The notes beneath the pieces are model-generated. The model did not search any database. It saw nothing but the letters and a program-made list of their open reading frames with translations, and was not told the origin of the DNA. This document shows positions 21,661 through 31,904 of a stretch of 64,000 nt of DNA, piece after piece. The DNA lies in assembly GCA_947561715.1 (NCBI GenBank), contig OX387204.1, positions 7,259,001 to 7,323,000 of the forward strand. Direction: 5' to 3'. The position numbers and the translations under genes are program-made. The stretch comes from Ascidia mentula. Lineage: Eukaryota > Chordata > Ascidiacea > Phlebobranchia > Ascidiidae. Each line of letters opens with the position of its first letter. Position 1 is the first letter of the stretch.

Positions 21661-22739
21661 TCCTCACACGGCTCATTTCTCACCCGCGCTGCCGAAATAA
21701 ATTCTTTGACATTATCAGGCAACGAGCCTTTTTTCACATAGCTTTTGTATATAACTGTTTCAGGAATCGAGTACAAGGATGAGGATGAAGAGCAAAAGAG
21801 AAAGAGTGTTTGGAAAACACAATTAGCCAAAATTAAAAATCATAATCTGGCATATGACAATGGAGAGGTTACTTACCGCATTGGTCTATCAAGATTCAGT
21901 AATAAGGTTTGCGAAATAGCGTTTGGTTGCATTAGTCAAAAACAGATTTTGGTTTATCGATTTGTAGATATAAAAATTTTTGGTTTGTAATAAATAAAAC
22001 ATATAAACAAGTTTAACAAAAGTAGTAAAATCAACAAAAATCTGTTTTATGTATACCAACAGAATCCTGAAGATCTTCCTTGGATCAATGGTGCTGACGT
22101 CGAAACAAGTGATGATGAAGATGATAGTGGAAAAGCTTACAAACTTGATGGCGATGGTAGTGATCATGATGATGATGATAGTGAAGATGATAGTGAAGAT
22201 GATGATGATGCTTTTGGTGGTGTTGTTTGCTACAGTAATCGTGAAGGTGAGATCAACACTGGAGGTACCGGTGACAGAGACTGGTGAGATGAGGGGTACA
22301 TCACTGACATTAAAGATCAAAAAGAATTGCCAGTTTGCTGGATATTTGCCGTTGTAAGTGTCTGATTAGACTCTATGTAATTTGTCGTTGTTTTGTCACA
22401 AGTTACTTTTAGGTTGCTGCTGTGGAATCTCATAGCAAAATTAGGAATGGAGAATTAATCGAACTATCAGAACAACAACTTGTTGATTCCATGAAAAATG
22501 GTGACCGTAGTGGAAAATCGAGACACGCATTTAAACATATCAAAAGATACGGCATCACAAGCTCTCAACAGTACCCGTATAATGAAAAAGTATGTATATA
22601 AGCGTTGTCAATGTTACGTATTGTCTTTGTGGTGTAATCGTGCTTGTATGTACCAATTTAGAGAGAGGATTGCAAACGGAGTTCAACAAAAGTTGTGTGC
22701 GAAATTACTGATTGGATAAAAATTAACGATGAAAATGAT

Positions 22740-23019
22740 AATGTATTAAAATCCAAACACAGCGATCTTCAGACAGCTCAGATCGATTTATTTAGAGAAA
22801 AATATATTTCGCCTAAAACGGCATCATCAGTTTCTCCATTTACCAAAACTTATTCAAATAGATTCTATTTATAGAATTTTTTCTCTAAATAAATCGATCT
22901 GAGCTGTCTGAAGATCGCTGTTTTGGATTTTAATACATTATTATTGATACGGTGTGCGATCGACAGCCTGCCAGGGGCCTTTGGTTTTTTTGATCCAGAT
23001 TTGATTTACTAATCACATT
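22740..23019. mobile_element. Foldback insertion in a C1A exon, with 13 bp target duplication
   Basis: The insert is flanked on both sides by CGATGAAAATGAT (22727-22739 and 23020-23032). It begins with an arm at about 22740-22804 (ATTAAAATCCAAACACAGCG, GATCTTCAGACAGCTCAGAT) whose reverse complement occupies about 22872-22946, and ends with a 73 bp unpaired tail. On the minus strand its loop contains CTGATGA-TGCC-GTTTTA-GGC-GAAA flanked by GAGAAA and TTTCTC, which resembles a hammerhead with a minimal stem III as found in Penelope-like elements, although stem II has one unpaired base. Confidence 0.8.
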
Positions 23020-23539
23020 CGATGAAAATGATCTGATGACATCCGTGAGAGAACGAGGACCTGTTGCGGTTTGTCTCACCATATCGAATTACGATTTATT
23101 TTCCCATGTTACGGATTTTGATGGTAACTGAACATATTAACTTTGTGATGGAAATATCAATTTAACTTACATTCAGATATATATTTTGATCCGGACTGGA
23201 AAACTGTACCCCAAAAAATAGAAGATCCCCGCCAATTTAGGCATTATGTTTTGGTGGTTGGATTCGGGACTGATACTAATAAAGAGGTCGTGAAAGATTA
23301 CTGGATTATCAAAAACAGGTTAAAAGATTTGCAAACTTTTGTGTTTCATTGTATTCTCTCGAACTCTTGTAAACAATAGATTGAAAAACGGCTGGGGAAT
23401 TTTATAGGGTAGGGAATTGCATTTAAAATCACCACGCACACAAGCAACAATCACGCAGTATAGACTGCGGCACATTCCACGAATCAGGCTCGGGCATATG
23501 TAATGAGGCGTGGCTACGGTAGTATGAGTAAAATGCATT

Positions 23540-24280
23540 ACTTAAATACAAATTTCTTGGCTGTACGACTAACATGTAGCTTTAGGACCTATATAGGTAT
23601 TAAATTGGAGAAATCCTGTTTTCAAGGCCCTCGGCTGTAATGCATCTAGCGACTGTTCCGCTTGTTTCCCAATGACTGTTGATGGGTCTTGTGACTTACA
23701 TAGGGACCTAAAAGTTGAAAAAAAAATTTGCTCCTGGATGAGACTGTACAGAGCATGGACTTGTTGGGCCTCCTGGAAGATCATATGACCAACAGGGGGG
23801 TATACCCAGCCCTTGGGGAAGGGCTTTGACACTTTTTCAGCAACTAAATTTGATGCCATCGCATAGAGAAGAGTTGGAACTTACAAAAAATGCAAATGAG
23901 TGGGTAGTTGAACGATTCATTTTTCTGCAAAATCCAGTTCCATTATTTGTTGCCCTTTTAACCAAAATACTAAGTAACCAGGGGGGCGAATGGCCCTAGG
24001 GGGGTGGCTAAACCATTTTTTCGGAGACTGATTTTGATCAAAATATGTAGATATAAAAAGGATCTTTCATAAAATCACAAATGATTGGACACTTAAACGA
24101 TTCATGTTTCCACAAATACAGCCTGATTTTCTTGCTCCATTTTCAACATAAATTTCAGCAGCACCCACCAGCAAGTTACTACCTAATTGGAATAGCTCAA
24201 AACCCCACTACAACTGCCCCAAACACCTTAACATTCGCCATGACAACAGCACGCACATGTGCGCTCATTCAACCGTAAAT
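23540..24280. repeat. Unrecognised repeat-like insert in the last intron of the C1A copy
   Basis: Contains G-runs (CCAGGGGGGCGAATGG), two related blocks with TTGAACGATTCATTTTTCTGC and TTAAACGATTCATGTTTCC, and a minus-strand open frame of 96 codons (23859-23569) with no motif I know. Its base composition differs from the flanks. It is probably transposon-derived, class unknown. Confidence 0.4.
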
Positions 24281-24655
24281 TTAACTTAATTGCGTCACTG
24301 CTTTGCTTGGTGATGCATGAACTTCCATTGTGACACAGGTCTACACGGTGGGCATTTCCCAGCACCAAAACTAATTTTCATAGAAATACCAATATGCGTC
24401 CTTAAGTATTTGAATTGATATTTTGCAGTTGGGGAAAATACACCAAAGGTGAAAATAATTCCGGTTTCCTGAAAATTGCAAGGGGTGAAAACCACTGCAA
24501 CATTTCTGCTCATGCATATTATCCTGTAGTGGAATATAATCCACAAGGTTTGTTATCATCGAAGTAATGACTTACCATAAATCCGTGCGAAGTTGTTAAA
24601 AAACTTGGCATAACAATTAATAGGGCCTTTAGAAGCAGTTTACTACATAATAAAT

Positions 24656-25232
24656 TTGATACATAACTACGTAAAATGGCATTGAAGAACATTGTTCACA
24701 TGCACAGCCGGATTACGTCATTAACGTTCGGAATCCTCTTCCAACTTATATAAAGGGCCCTTAGGAAAGTTCCCTGTCGCATTTCACTATGTGCAGAAAC
24801 GGTCTTGTCTTCGAAATCAATCGACTGACGATTTCCAATGTAATGTTAATTTCCACTCGAAATTGTGTTCTTACGAGATTATATTGTTCAGTTAAAGCTG
24901 TTTGCTTCGGTAGTCTTAGAGATTGTAGATTTCTCGTGTGAAAACCCATTATTTTGTGTTTTTCATGTTTACTGAGAGCTCGTAATCGCCTCGCCTCTCT
25001 CAAGTTTATATAATGGATGACTTCTCGTGTAACCCAGTCTACTCTACGTCTAATCTGGCCTTTTCTTTTCAAAGTGTACTTCGTTTTCATTTGGCTTCGC
25101 GTTTTGGCTCTGTACTACTCATGTGTGTTGCAAGCGTGTATTATTCATCAACTGACTAACCCTTATGTAATAAATAGTGGCGTGGTTTTACATCAGGTTT
25201 TCAATTAAAGTCCGGTTGGGGAACACAACAAT
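24656..25232 (+). mobile_element. Probable solo LTR (fossil)
   Basis: Shares its start (ATACATAACTACGTAA) and its end (CATCAGGTTTTCAATTAAAGT ... GGGGAACACAACA) with 34066-34556. It has a TATA-like TTATATAAAG near 24750 and an AATAAA near 25169. No internal genes are adjacent. It is an old LTR copy, broken. Confidence 0.45.
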
Positions 25233-25705
25233 TAGAACACACGTGCGACCTTATGTCAAATGTACTGAACAAACAGGGTTTCGTACCATGTAGGCACATT
25301 AGTTAAGTGACAGACACTTATCGGTCCACAAAAGTTCTAAACGCAAGCAAGATTATTTTGTGTTGAACAAAATATGTCACTGTTGTAATCCCATGTAGGC
25401 ACTGTGAATATTGAAAACCGTGGCAATCTCACAATTCAGCCATGGTTGGGTACATTCAAGGATTGAACTTAAAAAGCAAAAGGTTTTAAGTATTTGTTTG
25501 ATAGAAAACAACATATTTTTTACCGCAAGCTGTTTGATTTATCACAATCCACGTAAAGCAATGTACAACGTTTGTAACATAATTTATTATTGCAACTCCG
25601 TATTCGGCGTGGGGCCCATAATGCCACCCTATAGGATTAAATAAAGAAGGATCAAGTTTGACATAAATAAAATAACTTTTGAAACAGTTTGACTACTTTT
25701 CACAG

Positions 25706-25764
25706 TTGGGGAATCGATGATGAAAATGATCCGAATTCCGGGCACATAAAAATAGCAAAGAATT
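25706..25764 (+). pseudogene. C1A protease last-exon fragment
   Basis: After acceptor CTTTTCACAG the frame reads SWGIDDENDPNSGHIKIAKNS, matching the start of the last exon of the two larger C1A copies (SWG..., KIAK). It stops resembling C1A at a junction with non-LTR retroelement sequence. The remaining exons of this copy were not found. Confidence 0.6.
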
Positions 25765-26260
25765 CTGAGCACCCAGCAACAAACGCAACTGAAACGATTA
25801 AGTTCTGGCTGAGCATCTGGGCCAAGTATAAGAGACACAATAGCCGGGCTAATTGGATCCAGGAGATAAAGACAAACATGCAAGCTGCACCAGAGAAAGA
25901 ACAAATCAGGACCACACCCGCCGACATCCGAAAGAAGAAAGAAGATGTTTAACTGGAAAGCAGCTGGGCCTTGTTCACAGGAGCAAATGCGATCACTACA
26001 AGCTCCCAGTGGCAAAAAGGCCGTGGATGCATAAACCGGAGACCTTATTCGAGAACGAGTTGGTCAAGATCCTGTGGGACATGAAAATACGAACTGAAAT
26101 GAAAGAATCCAGCAAGGCGCCCCGACATCACAGTGATCGACAATATATCTGTAATCGCGACAATAATAGACATCGCGGTCCCGGACGACAGAAACATCGA
26201 TCTCAAAGAGCAGGAGAAGAACACTAAACACCTACCGACCAAGAGAGTCGTGAAATGAAA
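25765..26260 (+). mobile_element. Non-LTR retrotransposon fragment with restriction-like endonuclease end
   Basis: The first part reads EHPATNATETIKFWLSIWAK and RTTPADIRKKK, as found upstream of or within the reverse transcriptase of R2-group-like elements. A different frame gives ENELVKILWDMKIRTEMK, and then APDITVIDNISVIATIIDIA plus VPDDRNIDLKEQEKNTK, which fits a PD-x(n)-D-x-K restriction-like endonuclease region. The reverse transcriptase core is missing between them, so this is an internally deleted remnant. It is joined directly to a C1A exon fragment on the left. Confidence 0.6.
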
Positions 26261-27910
26261 CCACTAAAATTTTAATTTTACAGAGGACTCGCTAGCTGGA
26301 ATTAGTTGACACATCACTCCTTGATACACGATAAAAGTTAACGATCGTTTGGGTATAGGACAGCACAAGTCAGGTTGCTCAAGTTTCCACCAGATCGCAT
26401 GCGTGAGTTAAACTTATTTTGTGCAAAATAAAATCGAACTGAATTCTAATAATATACAAGTTAAATTTTGCGACAAACAAGTTTCGTGATGGAGTTGGAT
26501 GTAGGAAAACAACTAATTTAGAAAAGCAGTTACTTTTCCATCTTCCACTCCGCAAGAAAAAGAGCAAGTCAAATTATTATTTCATAGGAAAACACGGCTT
26601 TTGGCAAGAAAGGTGGTTCTTGTTTGTTGGTGACTCAATTACTCTTTGACTGATAATTAATTGGATGAAAGGTTGCGAATGGAATAGAAGAAATATTTTT
26701 TTTCACATTGTGTCACACAAGACATACGATATTGCCGCTGTGCACTTTAAATTTCCAAAGAATGTGAGGAGATCGCAGTGATTTTTAATATTTACAAGTC
26801 ATTTGGTGTCATGTATTCATTTTAACATACATGCTTATTCGATTATTGGAGCAAACTTTATTTTTTATTCTGACTATTTCCTTAGCCCTTGAGTTACCCT
26901 ACTGGACTTACTGTTGGTATTGATTTGTTGTTTTGGTTCTTGTTTTGTTACCCCAAACTGCGCCACGAAACGGACAATTTTAAAATCAGAGAACAAAGAA
27001 ACTTAAGAGATATACAAATTTGGAATTTGTCTGATATACACATACCGATAGACAACATCAAGCGCTTAATTGCAGAAAACGGTTAATTTATTTTCCTAAA
27101 AACTCGCATTGAAAGAATAACCAAAAGTATGTTTCGAAGTGACATAAGGTGTTGGATTAGGTCGATATTGATTACAATGGTTGCAAACCATATACTACGT
27201 TTAAATGTGTGACTTAATCTTGCCTTTTTGCACAAACATTTCTTGTATACTTTTATATCGCATTAATTGACAAGCAACAAATAAATTCGTTGTTTTTTGT
27301 CTGTTCTGTTGGGCGTTGTTAAATGACTAAGGTGTTTGGGGGGCGGTGCAGAAAAAAAGTTTGGGAAACACTGACCTATACCATCATATTTGTACTGCTG
27401 TTTGTCGCAATCCATCAACTCCCAGTGTGACTGTGTTCCTGCGGCAGTCGGTGATTCTCTTTACACGGGCAACTTGATCTCATGGTGTCTTTTCAAATGA
27501 GAGACAAAAGGTACTTTTGCTTTTTTGCGCTTTTGTATCTTTTTTGAACTTTTATCACCGGTTTTCATTTTCCTTTTCTCGATTGCGACGCAAAACATTG
27601 CTATTAGCTCTGGATAACTTAGGGCCTGTTGGGTTTGTGGAATGTTTCTGTTAAATCCCTCCTAAAACGACTCCCCGAATTCAGAATATACTGATTGCTA
27701 ATGTGTCGAGAAGAAGGAAGTTCATTAGCAAGTAGTAAAACTGTAGTGACAATATCGGACCAGTGGTTGTTTGTTTAACCTACTATAATCGATTTGGATT
27801 TATTAATCAGACTTATTACATGGGTAACGATACAAACTGTTGTGGCAGCGGAGAAGATGTATCTAAAATTCAGCTCTTTTAGAGATTTTCTGTCTTGATA
27901 ATTCTTCTGG
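26261..27910. other. No supported gene; repeat debris
   Basis: The only recognisable item is AAAAAAAGTTTGGGAAACACTG near 27352, a typical end of hAT-type MITEs. A 65-codon open frame at 26889 lacks an ATG start and any motif. Confidence 0.4.
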
Positions 27911-28276
27911 CAACAAAGAACCACTGGTTATGCTGTGTTGTTGGTTGGATTCGGAAGGATCTGGATCATGACAGAACAGGTGAGCAACTATCTAAGATTT
28001 TAATTCAGATTGGTAATATGCGCTGTGTGTTCACAAGTCTAGTGATGGGATAACATCGACATATTCTGAGAGTTTCGTTATAGATAACCTAAAAAAATCG
28101 TTTGTATATCAACTACAATAATAACTACATCTTCAAGTGAAACGGTCAAACAGTAACTTTTTGCAGTTGTGGAGTGAAAAATGGCGAAATTGAAGAAGGT
28201 GAAAATGCGAGTTACAGAAAAATGGGGAAACGCCCTGTATCCCAGGATGCAGGGTTGTACCATCCTTATAGCTTGA
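27911..28276 (+). pseudogene. Decayed C1A protease exons
   Basis: GGTTATGCTGTGTTGTTGGT gives GYAVLLVGFG, like the catalytic-His region (RHTVLVVGYG) of the intact gene, before a GTGAGC donor at about 27980. At 28165, after TTTTTGCAG, the frame reads SCGVKNGEIEEGENASYRKM then YHPYS, laid out like a last exon (SWG ... YP). The His and Trp are already changed. It would be a fourth C1A copy in this stretch. Confidence 0.38.
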
Positions 28277-29141
28277 TCGTAACTACAGCGATGCTCAAAT
28301 TAAAAATACGGTAGTATAGTAGGGGCTAGGTCAGTGTGTATTTGATTGATTAAATGTCGATTAACGATCTCGTTTGATTTAGGTGGAACAAAGGAAGAAG
28401 CAAAGCACAAAAACGTATAAGCGTAAAGGAGGTGGCACAAATGCGCGTGTGTGACATTGGCGCAACATTGTCTGTGGGAAGTTTGTACGCTATAGGAATA
28501 CTAAAAATCTGAGTTTCCAGCCACAGGAAAATCCACAGGTTGGTTAATGGCTGAGCCGTAAGGCCGGGTCCACACTCACGTTTTGCGCCGGCGGATTCTC
28601 TGTTTGTTTCATTATACGCCGACATGCGGGCGTACGCTCGGGACATGTGCTGTCAGCAACTCGGTCCAAACCGTTTTATTGTATTTCGTTAGTACGAAAA
28701 TGTTGGCTGGCAGTTGTCACCCTTAACGCTTATGTGCTGTGCAAGCACTGCTCCTACAGCCCATTCAGATACATCAACAGTCAAGGTGATTGTAACATCT
28801 GGATGTGGATGGTTTTACTTTATTGGATAAAGATTTTGGCATCATCCAGACGATCTATGAACTAGAGTTTTTTTTCTCTGAAACACACTTTACATTGATA
28901 AGAATAAAACATTTCTGCAGGCAAAGGAAATGCAAAAAAATATGCCTGGTATGCCGTAGCATCTTTCAGCAAGGATAAGCAGCCATTTATACCCTGCACT
29001 ACTAAGCATCACATGCAACAAACGCGTCGCTCCCACTTAGGGGATAATTAGAAGAAAGACAACGATCACAATACACGCTGTTTAGCAGTTTTATCGTCAT
29101 CATCACCATTTAAAACATCCTCTTAAGGTGACATAAATTCA
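28277..29141. other. No supported gene
   Basis: Only short frames without splice context. Confidence 0.35.
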
Positions 29142-30167
29142 AGTGGATGACACGAACACTTTGTTGTAGTTAAACTGTGCTTTGTGTATGTCAAGTCTTT
29201 GTATTGTGCGTTCGTATTCTTTAAACCAGTTGTATGAAATCACAATCTCGTTAAACATCAGCCACGTAGGATAGTTACGTCTGTGCAAACAATCATTCAG
29301 AATCACAAGCTTTGTGTTTACTTTGCTTGGTTTAGAATTTGCTCTGCGTAGTTCAATGGTCTGTATAAATTCCGGCAAACCCGAGTTCAGTCTGATATTC
29401 TTAAATCACTTTCGGTTCCTTTGCGCTTCCAGTTGTCTGACTGATTAAATATTTATCGTAACTAAATTTGCACCAGAGAACATCTTTACCACATATTGCG
29501 TTTCACGTTTCGACGATACAAAGAAATATCCTTCTAACGTCGGTTGTTCTTTAATGAAAACGTTATTTAAATGGGACTAAGTTAGTTAACTATAACCTAT
29601 GCCTGCAGTATAAAATACCCGAAGTATGTCAGCAAGGTCAAGACTAGTCGGAATCAGAGGATAAGAGTGCTATGGTGTCACACGAGCTGCTGGTGCTTGA
29701 ATGAAGAGACTCCAAAAAAAGTAAACACGGAATAAAAAGTGTTGCAAAATAAGTTTTTTAGTGACACTATCTAATGAACCACAAACCAGCAATGATAAAA
29801 ACCAGTGCCATAATGATCTATCAAGCGCAGGTTTAAATATTGCCATTGACCTCCATAGGGTTTATTCAATTTTAGGCCTAGCGACCCACAGACTCATATT
29901 AGTTTGGAAACTTTTTAGGATAAGTGCGAAGCCAGACAACAATACATCAGATTTCGGCATTTATGGCTTTAAATGAGAATAGCCATGATACACATACCTT
30001 GTAAAAGTCTCCACCAGCAATACATAAAAACATACAAGTGAAACCAATAAGAGTATATTTACTACTACCATTACAAACCATAATGACGCGAGGCGAAATA
30101 ACTTAATTGCTTCTGAATCACTTCGTCTTCTTGGCTGGTCCGAATCAGCCACATTTGATCTGCTCTC
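29142..30167 (-). CDS. Possible exons of an unrecognised type II membrane protein
   Basis: A candidate exon at 30167-30000 lies between acceptor ATACTTTACACAG and donor GTATGT. It encodes a charged head (DSDQPRRRSDSEAIK) followed by one strong membrane segment (LWFVMVVVNILLLVSLVCFY), the layout of a Golgi type II enzyme. A second candidate at about 29390-29142, after GTGATTTAAG, reads GLPEFIQTIELRRANSKPSK, LNDCLHRRNYPTWLMFNEI and ends VFVSST at a stop. The NDCLxR segment recalls GT92-type glycosyltransferases, but the resemblance is too short to rely on. Whether the two exons belong together is unproven. Confidence 0.35.
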
Positions 30168-31137
30168 TGTGTAAAGTATGTTATAGATTTCAAGATCCAA
30201 GTAGATTTTGTGATTACGTTATCTACAAGTCATACCCAGCACTTTAGTTGGAGGTGACAAGACATTGGAGGTGACATTTTCATCTAGAAAAAACATACAT
30301 TGGCAATTTTGTTGGAAAACAACAGTATTTTTACTGAAGTATAATTCATTTCCATAAAACAAAACGGACCAAATTTTTACCCCACAAATGCAGCTTTTCT
30401 TTTTGATGGAGTTTCGCCATCTTTTGGTTACGTCACTAGCGACGTTGAAAAGCAGTGACATATTGGTATTTTTTTAATGTAGGCTTGACGCTTGAGTGCG
30501 GAACCTTCCCTCAACGCGAAACACAGGCTTAAGTTACGCCTCAACTACTATGCAAAACGTGACGGTTACGACCCACTGAAACTAAACACACCCTGTCTCC
30601 TCGCTACCAGCTTTCAGTTGTTGTGTGTGTAGTAGTTTGCTGATTTACCGTAGGTTTGTAAGGGTTAATATTTGTTGCTAACTCAGCCTCATTGTGAGGT
30701 GGGCAGGTTTCTACAAAAACTGAGGAAACGTTATGTGGAAACGGTTTATAGAAAATGTTGATTTTTTCGTATTTTCGGAGTTACCTTTTAATATAATCAG
30801 TTGTGAAGACAATTGTGCACACGGTCTTAACAATTCAGCAGTACAGCTGGTGACTGACGACGTTCTGGTCGACCAACTAGCCACACAGAGTCTATTTGAG
30901 TTGTATGTGGTGGTTAAATATAAACATTACATGTTCAGATTATATTTGCGATCAATCAACTCACCAACGTTGGAATTCAAGGATGTAATTTTAATAGTTC
31001 TCAAACTGTTCGTTGCGTAACCTCGGTGGGTCGTTTCGAATATGGCGTCGGGTAAATTTAATCCCAGCCTTTCACAATAATCGGTGCGTCACACGTACTG
31101 TGATTATCTCCAAATGCGTCGCACTGGAATATGTTCA
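30168..31137. other. No clearly supported gene
   Basis: A 95-codon plus-strand frame at 30733-31020 begins with ATG but has no motif, no splice support and ordinary composition; it is left unassigned. Confidence 0.35.
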
Positions 31138-31245
31138 TTTACTTATTTGTTGCCACACCGGGATTCGAACCCACGACATCCTGGGGGCGAATCCACATCG
31201 TTTTTTTGTTTGTATGACTCGGGTGCTTTAACCGATGTAGAAGTT
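31138..31245 (-). repeat. tRNA-derived SINE or tRNA pseudogene
   Basis: On the minus strand GGGTTCGAATCCCGG is a textbook B box (T-arm), about 50 bp downstream of TCGGTTAAAGCACCCGAG, which resembles an A box (D-arm). The anticodon arm between them is not a clean stem and the acceptor stem does not close, so this is a tRNA-like repeat rather than a functional tRNA. Confidence 0.6.
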
Positions 31246-31904
31246 TCATGTCATTCGATGTGCTCTCCAGCGACACCTACCGAATCAGTCACAGATATAA
31301 AGTCATTTCTCATGACGTAACAGCAGTCGGTTGCGCTTTGCAATCACTTGTTTTGATCGCGCACCGTTAAAATGAGTTGAATGCGAGAAGTTAGCAAATG
31401 ATATGTGACGTCAAGTAGCAAATGTGGAGACTCACAGTTTTATGTACGGTTGTGAATGCGTACAAAGCTGTTGTATTGGAACAAGAATTTGTATGTCAAA
31501 TTTTATTTGCTACACACCGAAAAGATTGTAACATTTTTAGTCAATGGTAAACTAAACAAGATCTTGCTTTATTTACTTGCGATATATTGCACAGCAGTAG
31601 TTTAGCCTTGATTAAATTATTCCGGCAATTACTGAGTTATTTATTCCAACATTTAATTTAGTTAATTAGCTAATTAAAAAGCACTGATTTGTTTATCAAA
31701 TGCAGTGTCACCTCGTATTGTGCACGGCAAAAATGTGGCTGCATCGTATATAATACTGAAACTTCTACGCAGCAAATGATGTAACCCATAGTATATCTTG
31801 GCGTTGAAATGTTGATAACTTATCATATACCCTTATCATGTTAATACATACTGGCATTTTTATGTAGGCATAAATTGTTTGTTTCAACGTGCTGTGCCTT
31901 AACA
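31246..31904. other. Upstream region of the complete C1A protease gene
   Basis: No gene is seen. Just upstream of the chosen ATG, after a possible acceptor TTTTTATGTAG at 31867, the frame continues KLFVSTCCALTMSG, which resembles the end of a signal peptide, but no initiating ATG for it was found. Confidence 0.4.

Larger units (their letters stand above)
21764..24567 (+). pseudogene. Papain-family (C1A) cysteine protease, disrupted copy
   Basis: Exons 21764-21906, 22063-22353, 22413-22589, 22662-23123 (interrupted), 23177-23318 and 24429-24567 encode, in order, an I29 propeptide (VWKTQLAKIKNHNLAYDNGE), a highly acidic linker, VCWIFAV with the catalytic Cys, LSEQQLVD, RHYVLVVGFG with the catalytic His, IIKN/SWG with the catalytic Asn, and NHCNISAHAYYPV. 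Exon sizes and phases match the complete gene at 31.9 kb. No exon with the propeptide start was found. The codon expected to be Arg in DWRDEG is TGA, and a 280 bp foldback element sits in the fourth exon. The papain GCNGG segment is replaced (MKNGDRSGKSRHAF). It was therefore once an active protease and is now broken. Confidence 0.82.

Noticed and set aside
24761-25090. 109-codon minus-strand open frame rich in Arg/Lys/Leu
   Set aside because: It lies antisense within the probable LTR and shows no motif; most likely chance.
30733-31020. 95-codon plus-strand frame beginning with ATG
   Set aside because: No recognisable domain, membrane segment or splice sites; AT-rich chance frames of this size are common here.
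31138-31245. Functional tRNA gene on the minus strand
   Set aside because: The T-arm is good but the acceptor and anticodon stems do not form; a tRNA-derived repeat fits better.
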